Assembly: GCA_947625055.1 (NCBI GenBank)
Contig: CANQMT010000018.1
Coordinates: forward strand, 1-55,175
From: an uncultured Monoglobus sp.
Lineage (GTDB): Bacteria > Bacillota > Clostridia > Monoglobales > Monoglobaceae
DNA: 55,175 nt
Direction of reading: 5' to 3'
A program made the position numbers and the translations under genes. A model generated the notes under the pieces. The model did not search any database. It was not told the DNA's origin and worked only from the letters and a program-made list of their open reading frames with translations. How positions within the stretch are numbered: position 1 is the first letter of the stretch; each line of letters opens with the position of its first letter. Of this stretch, positions 30,675 to 36,830 are shown one piece after another.

Positions 30675-32357
30675 TTATGCCTTGATCCTTATTTTCTGGC
30701 CGACGCTCAGCGAGTCCGGATCCGTTATGCCGTTGCCGCTGACTATCTCGCCGACGGTGGTCTTATAGCGCTTGGCAATGTTCCAGAGGGTGTCTCCGGG
30801 CTGCACAAAATATATTATATAAGACTGCATACCGCTGCCGTGATCGTTCTCGGGCTCGATATGCTCAAACGAGCTCACCGCTTTGACGCGGTCGCTTTTT
30901 ATCAGCTTCACGGATATTCCGATAAGCATTCTGACATCGACGGTATCGGAGCCCGAAATGTTGTAGCCCAGATGGTTCACAAAAATTTTCGCGTCGCATG
31001 CCGCCGTGCTGCCGAGGCTGCCGCCGCTTATCTCAAAACTGTGCTCAAACGGCGCGGAATCCTCGATCGGGTACAGCGGCTGATTTTCGTCGGCTGAACA
31101 GCACAGCGCCTTGACCGTCACGGTGCCTTTTATGTTCACCGCGCCGCCGCTTATGTCAATATCATTGACCGAGGTCTTGGGCGCGGTCAGAGAGCACACG
31201 CCGGTTATCGGAGCGTCGGTCGGCTTGCGCTTTAATGCGCATTTGAGGCTTATCCGGGCCGTCATGCTTTCCGCAAGCTGCTCGGGCGCGGTCTCGAAAA
31301 ACTCCGGAGTGAGCGCGCCGCCGTCCGTGCAGTAGCCGTCGCTTATCACTCCCGGCTCCGCGATCATATAACCGGTCACGCTGACGCCGATCACTATTTC
31401 AACGCCCAGCACGCGGCGCTCGCCGTCCGAGTTGTCCATGACCTCGGTGTAGATCTCGCGCACGTTGTATTCCACGTCGCACTCCATGTCCTCCTCCGCC
31501 TTCGCCGCCTCGAAGCTCTCGTCATAGGGCAGCGAAAACTCAGCCGTTCTCAGGGCGGTCTTTTTTGCGCCGTCGGGCGCGGCCTCATCCTCATAGAGCA
31601 CGCTGACTTTGACGCTTCCGCTCAGATCGGCGTTTCCCTCGGTCATAACCGCCTTCTCCGGCTCCACCGAGGCGGTCCCGCACAGCACCTCGCCTATCTG
31701 CGGAAGCTTGGCGGAGATCTCGTGCTTTCCGCGCACTATTATGCTGCCGTCCGAAGTAAACTGCTTCTCGGCCAGCCTCACCCGCGTCTTTTGGAGCTGT
31801 ATATTATGGTTCGGCTCTTTTGCTGGGGCGTCGTTCTCCGCTCCGCGTTTGCGGCCTTTAAAAGGCAGCAGGTCGCTGACCGGCGGCTCCGGCGGATACT
31901 CCTCCTCTATGCCTGTGGGCAGCTCTATTTTTTCGCTTTTGCACACTTTTATCCCGATATTCACTCCGACCCTGACGTTTACCTTGCGCGAATTTATCAG
32001 CGTGCCGTCGAGACTGTCGATCTCCGCCTCGGCCGAGATGCGGCTGTCGGGAGTCACCCCTTTCGCGTCTATCGCGGAGCTGAACTCGCGGCTCATATCC
32101 AGCGACTTGACAGTGCCTATCACGTCGCCGTCCGGCAGATAGAGCACCGACGCCTTGACTGTTCCCTCCACATGCACCTTGTCCTGCCCCGGAGTCACAT
32201 CGGTTATATACGCCCGCGCCGAAACGTCCAGGATCTTCTTTATATCCGGCTTAACGTCGGGAACGATCAACTGTTCGTCTATGACCGCTCTGCCGAACTT
32301 CATGGCAACGGTGCGGATTATTTCAAATTCCTCGTTTTTTAATCTTATCTCTGCCAT
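30675..32357 (-). CDS. SPOCS (DUF3794) and LysM protein, SipL-like spore coat/cortex morphogenesis factor
   Basis: 560 residues. Two to three DUF3794/SPOCS domains (about 30-145, 180-310 and 370-490, each with VPDVKPDIKKILDV-like or related blocks such as ISAKLPQIGEVLC) precede a C-terminal LysM domain (about 511-560, YFVQPGDTLWNIAKRYKTTVGEI). This is the architecture of clostridial SipL, which binds SpoIVA through its LysM domain and is needed to encase the forespore with coat. It should be made in the mother cell and act at the forespore surface; there is no signal peptide. The ATG at 32357 follows AAAGGTG and is preferred over an in-frame GTG 9 bp upstream. A sigma-E-like promoter is plausible. 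Confidence 0.85.
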   Translation of the reverse strand: MAEIRLKNEEFEIIRTVAMKFGRAVIDEQLIVPDVKPDIKKILDVSARAYITDVTPGQDKVHVEGTVKASVLYLPDGDVIGTVKSLDMSREFSSAIDAKGVTPDSRISAEAEIDSLDGTLINSRKVNVRVGVNIGIKVCKSEKIELPTGIEEEYPPEPPVSDLLPFKGRKRGAENDAPAKEPNHNIQLQKTRVRLAEKQFTSDGSIIVRGKHEISAKLPQIGEVLCGTASVEPEKAVMTEGNADLSGSVKVSVLYEDEAAPDGAKKTALRTAEFSLPYDESFEAAKAEEDMECDVEYNVREIYTEVMDNSDGERRVLGVEIVIGVSVTGYMIAEPGVISDGYCTDGGALTPEFFETAPEQLAESMTARISLKCALKRKPTDAPITGVCSLTAPKTSVNDIDISGGAVNIKGTVTVKALCCSADENQPLYPIEDSAPFEHSFEISGGSLGSTAACDAKIFVNHLGYNISGSDTVDVRMLIGISVKLIKSDRVKAVSSFEHIEPENDHGSGMQSYIIYFVQPGDTLWNIAKRYKTTVGEIVSGNGITDPDSLSVGQKIRIKA

Positions 32358-32387
32358 TTGTATCACCTTTCCTTTAAGACTTAATTA

Positions 32388-32416
32388 AGAATATGCCTCC
32401 GGCTCTTGATTTATGA
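32388..32416 (-). promoter_or_regulatory. Possible sigma-E promoter of the SPOCS/LysM gene
   Basis: TCATAAA, 14-bp spacer, CATATTCT on the minus strand, partial match to the sigma-E pattern (KMATATT / CATACAMT). It overlaps the divergent rubrerythrin promoter. Confidence 0.35.
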
Positions 32417-32434
32417 GCAAAAATGTGATAGAAT
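32406..32434 (+). promoter_or_regulatory. Promoter of rubrerythrin-ruvC
   Basis: TTGATT, 17-bp spacer, TAGAAT, 48 bp before the start codon. Confidence 0.55.
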
Positions 32435-32482
32435 TAAATAAACTTGGAAAAAATATATAAAACCGGAAAGGAGATATTTATT

Positions 32483-33028
32483 ATGAGCAAAGATTTAAAG
32501 GGTTCAAAGACAGAGGCCAATCTGCTCGCGGCGTTCGCGGGCGAGTCGCAGGCGAGAAACAAGTACACCTACTATGCGAGCAAGGCGAAGAAGGACGGCT
32601 ACGTTCAGATCGCCGAGATCTTCGAGGAGACGGCCAACAACGAGAAGGAGCACGCCAAGATCTGGTTCAAGCTGCTCCATGACGGCGGCGTTCCCGACAC
32701 CAAGGCGAACCTTAAAGACGCGGCAGAGGGCGAGAATTATGAGTGGACCGACATGTACGCGGGCTTCGCCAAGGACGCGCACGAGGAAGGCTTTGAGGAC
32801 ATCGCCGCGCTGTTCGAGGGCGTTGCCAAGATCGAGAAAGAGCACGAGGAACGCTACCGCAAGCTGCTCGCCAACATCGAGGGCGACTGCGTTTTCTCAA
32901 AGGACGGAGACGTTATCTGGCAGTGCGCCAACTGCGGCCACATCGTTATCGGCAAAAAGGCTCCCGAAGTATGTCCCGTCTGCGCGCATCCGCAGAGCTA
33001 CTTCAAGATCAAGCCGGAAAATTATTGA
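32483..33028 (+). CDS. rbr: Rubrerythrin
   Basis: 181 residues. The N-terminal four-helix di-iron domain carries the glutamates E21 ([11 protein letters not shown]), the [10 protein letters not shown] pair, and the second-half motif [12 protein letters not shown]. The C-terminal rubredoxin-like domain binds one iron through CANCG and CPVC. It reduces hydrogen peroxide with electrons from rubredoxin or NADH oxidoreductases and protects anaerobes from oxygen. AAAGGAGATATT precedes the ATG; an in-frame ATG 39 bp upstream is not supported. ruvC follows after 3 bp, so the two may share a transcript. Confidence 0.96.
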   Translation: MSKDLKGSKTEANLLAAFAGESQARNKYTYYASKAKKDGYVQIAEIFEETANNEKEHAKIWFKLLHDGGVPDTKANLKDAAEGENYEWTDMYAGFAKDAHEEGFEDIAALFEGVAKIEKEHEERYRKLLANIEGDCVFSKDGDVIWQCANCGHIVIGKKAPEVCPVCAHPQSYFKIKPENY

Positions 33029-33031
33029 TCT

Positions 33032-33526
33032 ATGCGAATTCTCGGAATTGACCCCGGTTACGCCATTGTCGGCTACGGGGTCATAGATTATATCGGAAAC
33101 AATTTTAAGATCGTCGAATACGGCGCGATAACCACCGAAGCGGATGAGGAAATGAACTCGCGGTTCAAGACCATCCATGACGATCTGAACACGATCATCG
33201 AGCGCACCGGGCCCGAGTTTATGGCGATCGAGGAGCTGTTCTTCAACAGCAACCAAAAGACCGCCATAAACGTGGCTCAGGCACGGGGCGTGCTTTTGTT
33301 GTCCGCGCTCAACCACGGCGTGAGGATCTTTGAGTACACGCCGCTTCAGGTCAAGCAGGCGATCGCGGGCTATGGCAGGGCGGACAAAAACCAGGTCCAG
33401 CAGCTCACCAAGACATTGCTGAACCTTGACAAGGTCCCCAAGCCCGACGACACCGCGGACGCGCTGGCGATCGCGATCTGCCATGCCCATTCCTACAACC
33501 CGCGCGTGACCGCGCAACTAACGTAG
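33032..33526 (+). CDS. ruvC: Crossover junction endodeoxyribonuclease RuvC
   Basis: 164 residues. It resolves Holliday junctions as a dimer. The RNase H-like acidic residues are in GIDPG (D7), AIEELFF (E66/E67 region) and DDTADALAIAICHAH near the C-terminus, all intact. The usual ruvA-ruvB partners are not downstream. No good ribosome binding site precedes the ATG, which lies 3 bp after rbr, so translation is probably coupled. The stop codon (TAG) is the first three bases of a TAGGGAC heptamer array, so the last residues appear to come from repeat sequence. Confidence 0.94.
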   Translation: MRILGIDPGYAIVGYGVIDYIGNNFKIVEYGAITTEADEEMNSRFKTIHDDLNTIIERTGPEFMAIEELFFNSNQKTAINVAQARGVLLLSALNHGVRIFEYTPLQVKQAIAGYGRADKNQVQQLTKTLLNLDKVPKPDDTADALAIAICHAHSYNPRVTAQLT

Positions 33527-33558
33527 GGACTAGGGATTAGGAACTAGGGACTAGGGCT
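33524..33558 (+). repeat. TAGGGAN heptamer array (5 units)
   Basis: TAGGGAC, TAGGGAT, TAGGAAC, TAGGGAC, TAGGGCT, preceded by AACG. The first unit contains the ruvC stop codon. Five-unit arrays also lie at 46725-46759 and 47268-47302. Confidence 0.8.
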
Positions 33559-33570
33559 CTCACTTTGTAG

Positions 33571-33589
33571 GGGCGGATATTATCCGCCC
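33571..33589. repeat. Palindromic repeat family E, variant
   Basis: GGGCGGATATTATCCGCCC, preceded by GTAG, just beyond the heptamer array. Confidence 0.85.
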
Positions 33590-33603
33590 GCCTCAAAAAA
33601 CAC

Positions 33604-33633
33604 TTGACAAAAACAAAAAACGGGTAATATAAT
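33604..33633 (+). promoter_or_regulatory. Promoter of orphan antisense RNA
   Basis: TTGACA, 18-bp spacer, TATAAT; sequence through and beyond the -10 box matches the antisense promoter at 47069-47097. Confidence 0.75.
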
Positions 33634-33639
33634 AATCAT

Positions 33640-33745
33640 GGAAAGAGAAACGGCAGAGCGTAAAAACGGTTTGGCCGCTTCAGAGTTTAAATTTAACAAC
33701 CGCTAAAGTTTTGCCGAACTATAGGAGCGGTTGTTATTTTTTTAT
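33640..33745 (+). ncRNA. Orphan antisense-type RNA, paralog of the one at 46959-47062
   Basis: A predicted RNA of about 105 nt. After the promoter it shares GAAAGAGAAACGGCAGAGCG and TAAAAACGGTT with the RNA read leftward from 47062, and ends in the same AACAACCGC...GCGGTTGTT terminator and T-run (stem about 33694-33736). The opposite strand should hold a toxin gene but has only its last codons. Ends are inferred from promoter and terminator. Confidence 0.7.
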
Positions 33746-33765
33746 TGCACCGCGGATGCAAAACC
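33742..33765 (-). pseudogene. Remnant of a type I toxin ORF (last codons only)
   Basis: On the minus strand TTTGCATCCGCGGTGCAATAA encodes FASAVQ-stop, the same six residues and stop that end the peptide at 46878-46961. Upstream the frame is closed by stop codons and shows no hydrophobic peptide, so the toxin has been lost or replaced by the unit that starts at 33843. Confidence 0.6.
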
Positions 33766-33842
33766 GGAACACAATCTATTTCCTTAGCATAGTTCTTACC
33801 ATTGCGGCTGATGTCTTTCCGACTCTGTAATGCAAATGTTAC

Positions 33843-33871
33843 TTGAGTTTTTTATCAAATTATGTTAATAT
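33843..33871 (+). promoter_or_regulatory. Promoter of small hydrophobic peptide 34010-34081
   Basis: TTGAGT, 17-bp spacer, TAATAT. It predicts a leader of about 130 nt with a GGCGCTTTCAGCGCTT hairpin near the start and an ATCTCCT/AGGAGGT pairing (33925-33931 with 33944-33950) that hides the first ribosome binding site. Confidence 0.55.
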
Positions 33872-34009
33872 ATATTAAGGCGCTTTCAGCGCTTACACAA
33901 AAGGGTATTTTGAGCGGTTAGCTATCTCCTATTCTATAACGAAAGGAGGTGCATCTCTGTGTAATTATCATCATTCTTTTTAAGAATATGATTTACGGAG
34001 GTGATTGCT

Positions 34010-34081
34010 ATGAAGCATTTTCTTAGAGTGATTTTTTTCACTATAATGTTTCTTGTGTTTTTCACTATAAAAGCAATATGA
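34010..34081 (+). CDS. Putative type I toxin, 23-residue hydrophobic peptide
   Basis: The ORF encodes MKHFLRVIFFTIMFLVFF plus five residues (TIKAI), a single membrane-spanning helix after a short basic start. ACGGAGGTGATTGCT precedes the ATG. Upstream lies a second AAAGGAGGTG followed 9 nt later by GTG-TAA, an apparent start-stop mini-frame. The terminator hairpin overlaps the last codons, and a perfect promoter on the other strand reads back through it. Size, hydrophobicity and the antisense RNA fit a membrane-damaging type I toxin of the general TxpA/BsrG/Fst kind, though it is shorter and no named family was recognised. It is an inference; the peptide might instead be a leader or regulatory peptide. 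Confidence 0.6.
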   Translation: MKHFLRVIFFTIMFLVFFTIKAI

Positions 34082-34194
34082 CCGTCAAAATTTGCAGAGA
34101 TGACGGTCATATTATTTTGACATAATTCTCGGCTAACTGTTTAAACAGTCACCCTTTGTGCGATTGGGGATCGCTTTCCGCGATTCCCTTTCGC
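34070..34194 (-). ncRNA. Antisense RNA to the 34010 peptide gene (putative antitoxin)
   Basis: About 125 nt from a predicted start near 34194 to the T-run after the hairpin at 34075-34113. It has internal hairpins GGGAATCGC...GCGATCCCC and ACTGTTTAAACAGT. Its 3' end is complementary to the last codons and terminator of the peptide mRNA. Ends are inferred. Confidence 0.6.
34075..34113. terminator. Shared bidirectional terminator of peptide and antisense RNA
   Basis: 13-bp perfect stem AATATGACCGTCA / TGACGGTCATATT with a 13-nt loop; TATTTTG follows on the plus strand and GCTTTTA on the minus strand. Confidence 0.8.
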
Positions 34195-34200
34195 ATTTTT

Positions 34201-34229
34201 ATTATATTATACTTTTATATTTTTGTCAA
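34201..34229 (-). promoter_or_regulatory. Perfect consensus promoter of the antisense RNA
   Basis: TTGACA, exactly 17 bp, TATAAT on the minus strand, with no ORF behind it except the antisense RNA. Confidence 0.8.
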
Positions 34230-34283
34230 GATTTTTTTGCAATATGTTTATATTGACCGTGGTGCGGCAAAAGGAAAAAATCC

Positions 34284-34312
34284 TTGCATAAACCGGGGGT
34301 TTGTGTTATAAT
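34284..34312 (+). promoter_or_regulatory. Promoter of the DAHP synthase gene
   Basis: TTGCAT, 17-bp spacer, TATAAT, 38 bp before the start codon. Confidence 0.75.
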
Positions 34313-34350
34313 CGGTCTTGGCGGTTTTCCGCCGGATCGGAGTGATTGAT

Positions 34351-35382
34351 ATGTCATTTGTATATAAAAAAGAAATACCCTCGGCGGAGCACCTCAAGGA
34401 GCTTCTTCCCGTGCCCGAAAGCTGCGCCGGAATGAGGGTGCGAAAGCTTAAAGAGATCAAGGATGTGCTGTCGGGCGCGGACGACCGTATGCTGCTTATC
34501 ATCGGCCCGTGCTCGGCCGACAACGAGGACGCGGTCTGCGAGTACATCTCGCGTCTGGCGGCGCTTCAGGAAAAGGTCAGCGACAAGATCCTGTTCGTGC
34601 CGCGCATATACACCAACAAACCCCGCACCACGGGCGAGGGCTACAAGGGCATGATGCACCAGCCCGACCCGGGCGAGGCTCCCGACGCGTTCCAGGGCAT
34701 AAAGGCGATACGCCGCATGCACATCCGCGCCATGCGGGAGTCCGGCATGATCGCGGCGGACGAGATGCTCTATCCGGGCAACCACCCGTATCTTGACGAC
34801 ATTCTGGGCTATGTGGCGGTCGGCGCGCGCTCGGTTGAGGACCAGCAGCACCGCCTGGTTTCAAGCGGCGTTGACCTTCCGGTCGGCATGAAGAACGGCA
34901 CGGGCGGCGACACGGGCGTTATGTTCAACGCAATCTACGCCGCGCAGCACGGACACGACTTCATCTACCGCACGCATGAGGTCGCCACAAAAGGCAACCC
35001 TTACGCCCACGCGGTGCTCCGCGGCGGCATTGACGAGCTTGGCAGGAACGTGCCCAACTACCACTACGAGGATCTGCTGCGCATCGCGGAGGAATATGAC
35101 TCAAAGGGCTTTAAGAACCCCGCGATAATCATCGACACCAACCACAACAACTCGGCCAAAAAGCACCTTCAGCAGCCGCGCATCGCGTCCGAGGTCATGC
35201 ACAGCATGACATACGAGCCGCTGCTCAAAAAAATGATAAAGGGCTTTATGATCGAAAGCTATTTAGAGGACGGCTGCCAGCCGATCGGCGAAAACATGAC
35301 CTACGGCAAATCTATAACCGACCCCTGCATAGGCTGGGCCGACACCGAAAAAATGGTATACAAGATTGCCTCAATGGTTTAA
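34351..35382 (+). CDS. 3-deoxy-7-phosphoheptulonate (DAHP) synthase, class I AroFGH type
   Basis: 343 residues. It condenses PEP and erythrose-4-phosphate at the entry of the shikimate pathway. Characteristic blocks are LLIIGPCSADNEDAV, VPRIYTNKPRTTGEGYKG, GARSVEDQQHRLVSSG, GMKNGTGGD and IIDTNHNNSAKK, with the metal and substrate residues of the E. coli AroG family. The short N-terminus leaves little room for the usual allosteric extension, although MSFVYKKEIPSAEHLKELLP resembles it. The ATG at 34351 has CGGAGTGATTG upstream; an in-frame ATG 33 bp earlier does not. The gene is monocistronic; no other aro gene is near. Confidence 0.95.
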   Translation: MSFVYKKEIPSAEHLKELLPVPESCAGMRVRKLKEIKDVLSGADDRMLLIIGPCSADNEDAVCEYISRLAALQEKVSDKILFVPRIYTNKPRTTGEGYKGMMHQPDPGEAPDAFQGIKAIRRMHIRAMRESGMIAADEMLYPGNHPYLDDILGYVAVGARSVEDQQHRLVSSGVDLPVGMKNGTGGDTGVMFNAIYAAQHGHDFIYRTHEVATKGNPYAHAVLRGGIDELGRNVPNYHYEDLLRIAEEYDSKGFKNPAIIIDTNHNNSAKKHLQQPRIASEVMHSMTYEPLLKKMIKGFMIESYLEDGCQPIGENMTYGKSITDPCIGWADTEKMVYKIASMV

Positions 35383-35432
35383 ATTGATCTATTTTACCGT
35401 GCGCGGAAAGATGTCTCAGCCATAATAAAACC

Positions 35433-35517
35433 GCGGGCTAAAAACAGTCTTGATTGATCGCCGGATCCGGTTCCGTCATGCCACGCCCGGACGGCAAAGA
35501 AACTGTTTTTAGCCCGC
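35433..35517 (+). repeat. Hairpin repeat family A, copy 4
   Basis: Arms GCGGGCTAAAAACAGT and ACTGTTTTTAGCCCGC, perfect complements with two compensated pairs relative to copy 1. It lies just 3' of the DAHP synthase gene in the same orientation. Confidence 0.85.
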
Positions 35518-35552
35518 AGCAACTATTTTGATAACATTTTTTCGACAGATCG

Positions 35553-35578
35553 GGAGGCACAGTTTGAGCTGTGCCTCC
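35553..35578. other. Strong hairpin without T-run
   Basis: GGAGGCACAG-TTTGAG-CTGTGCCTCC, ten perfect pairs. No poly-T follows on either strand, so it is not a standard terminator; it may stabilise a 3' end. Confidence 0.5.
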
Positions 35579-35612
35579 GCAAAACTTAAAACATTACTGT
35601 TTTATTTATATT

Positions 35613-35633
35613 GCCGGGATCCCCGGCTTTTTT
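35613..35633 (+). terminator. Terminator for plus-strand transcription after the DAHP synthase region
   Basis: GCCGGG-ATC-CCCGGC followed by TTTTTTG, just before the 3' end of the convergent collagen-like gene. Confidence 0.7.
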
Positions 35634-35634
35634 G

Positions 35635-36639
35635 TTACGCAAGCTGCGTGATTATAAGGTGGGCGGCAGTGGGCTGCGTTCCGCCGGCTGTGGGCGTTAT
35701 GGCAAGCGCCGCCGGATTATCCTCCGGGTTGCGCACGGTCAGCGTTGAGCCTGCGGCGGTCGTGGTTATTATCGCCATGCCGACGATCTGAGACGCGCCG
35801 CTTGCGCGTCCGAATACCGCGTAGGGCAGTTCGGCTCCGTTAAGCGTCAGGACAAGCTGGCCCGCCTGAGTTGCCGAAACAACGAATTGAACCAGATAGA
35901 CGCCGACGTCCGCCAGCGTAAACGAGCTCGCGGTTGCTCTGACTATGCCGTCTCCGCCGATCCCGCCGTTGTTGGGGAAATCAACGTCCTCGCCGGGCGC
36001 GACCGTGTCCGCGTTGTCGGGCGGCATGACCGCGTAAAAGTCGGCGTAGCTCAGGACCGTTCCGGGCTCTCCCTGAGGACCTTGGGGGCCTGTCGGACCT
36101 GCCGGGCCTTGCGGACCGGTTGCTCCGGTTGCTCCTGCCGGACCTTGAGGACCTTCAGGGCCTGCGGGACCTATGGGGCCCTGTGGACCTTCGGGGCCTT
36201 GCGGACCTTCGGGACCTGCCGGGCCTGCCGCTCCGGTTGCTCCTGCCGGGCCTTCGGGACCTTGAGGACCTGCGGGACCCTGAGGACCTATAGCGCCTGC
36301 CTCACCGGCAGGGCCTTGGGGACCTATTGGGCCGACCGGACCCTGAGGGCCGACAGCTCCGGTCTCACCCGCGGGGCCTTGGGGACCTATTGGGCCCTGA
36401 GGGCCTGTGGCTCCGGTAGGGCCCTGAATTCCCGCCGGACCCTGAGGGCCGGTGTCACCGGACGGTCCCTGAGGACCCGTGGGGCCTTGCGGGCCGACAG
36501 GGCCTCTGGGGCCCGCCGGACCCGGAGGACAGCATGCGCAGCCGTCGTTATTATTGCCGCAGCCGCAATTCGGCCGCCTGCCGCTTCGGAATTTTCCTAT
36601 ACAGCCAAAGTCGTTTTCATTATAATTGGATCTGTCCAT
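35635..36639 (-). CDS. Collagen-like glycine-repeat protein with BclA-type C-terminal domain
   Basis: 334 residues. A short N-terminus (about 1-37, with [17 protein letters not shown]) leads into about 50 uninterrupted Gly-X-Y triplets, mostly GPQGPxG and GATGPQ. From about residue 190 a beta-sandwich domain follows ([43 protein letters not shown]), like the C-terminal trimerisation domain of exosporium filament protein BclA. Such proteins form hair-like filaments on spores of Bacillus and Clostridium. There is no signal peptide, which fits delivery from the mother cell to the spore surface. GAGAGGAGAAG precedes the ATG at 36639; an in-frame ATG 63 bp upstream is less likely. The repeat block spans about 36070-36540. 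Confidence 0.88.
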   Translation of the reverse strand: MDRSNYNENDFGCIGKFRSGRRPNCGCGNNNDGCACCPPGPAGPRGPVGPQGPTGPQGPSGDTGPQGPAGIQGPTGATGPQGPIGPQGPAGETGAVGPQGPVGPIGPQGPAGEAGAIGPQGPAGPQGPEGPAGATGAAGPAGPEGPQGPEGPQGPIGPAGPEGPQGPAGATGATGPQGPAGPTGPQGPQGEPGTVLSYADFYAVMPPDNADTVAPGEDVDFPNNGGIGGDGIVRATASSFTLADVGVYLVQFVVSATQAGQLVLTLNGAELPYAVFGRASGASQIVGMAIITTTAAGSTLTVRNPEDNPAALAITPTAGGTQPTAAHLIITQLA

Positions 36640-36751
36640 ATTTCTTCTCCTCTCTGAAAGGACTTCACTATATACTATTCCGTTCGCCAAAAATTGACAC
36701 AAATCGGGAGCGGCAAATTTAAGCGATAACTCTAAAAGTGCGGAAAATCAC

Positions 36752-36780
36752 TTGACATCGGGCCTGATTTGTTATAAAAT
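36752..36780 (+). promoter_or_regulatory. Promoter of ileS
   Basis: TTGACA, 17-bp spacer, TAAAAT, leaving a leader of only about 45 nt. Confidence 0.75.
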
Positions 36781-36830
36781 ATCTAAGTTAGTTTAAATGC
36801 GAATTATTTTTAGAAATTGGAGGGATATAA

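Noticed and set aside
35887..36657. 256-codon frame antisense to the collagen-like gene
   Set aside because: Its Cys/Arg/Thr repeats are the complement of the Gly-X-Y codons.
36640..36700. Sigma-K promoter upstream of the collagen-like gene
   Set aside because: AATAGTATA on the minus strand is one mismatch from CATANNNTA, but no AC lies at the right distance.
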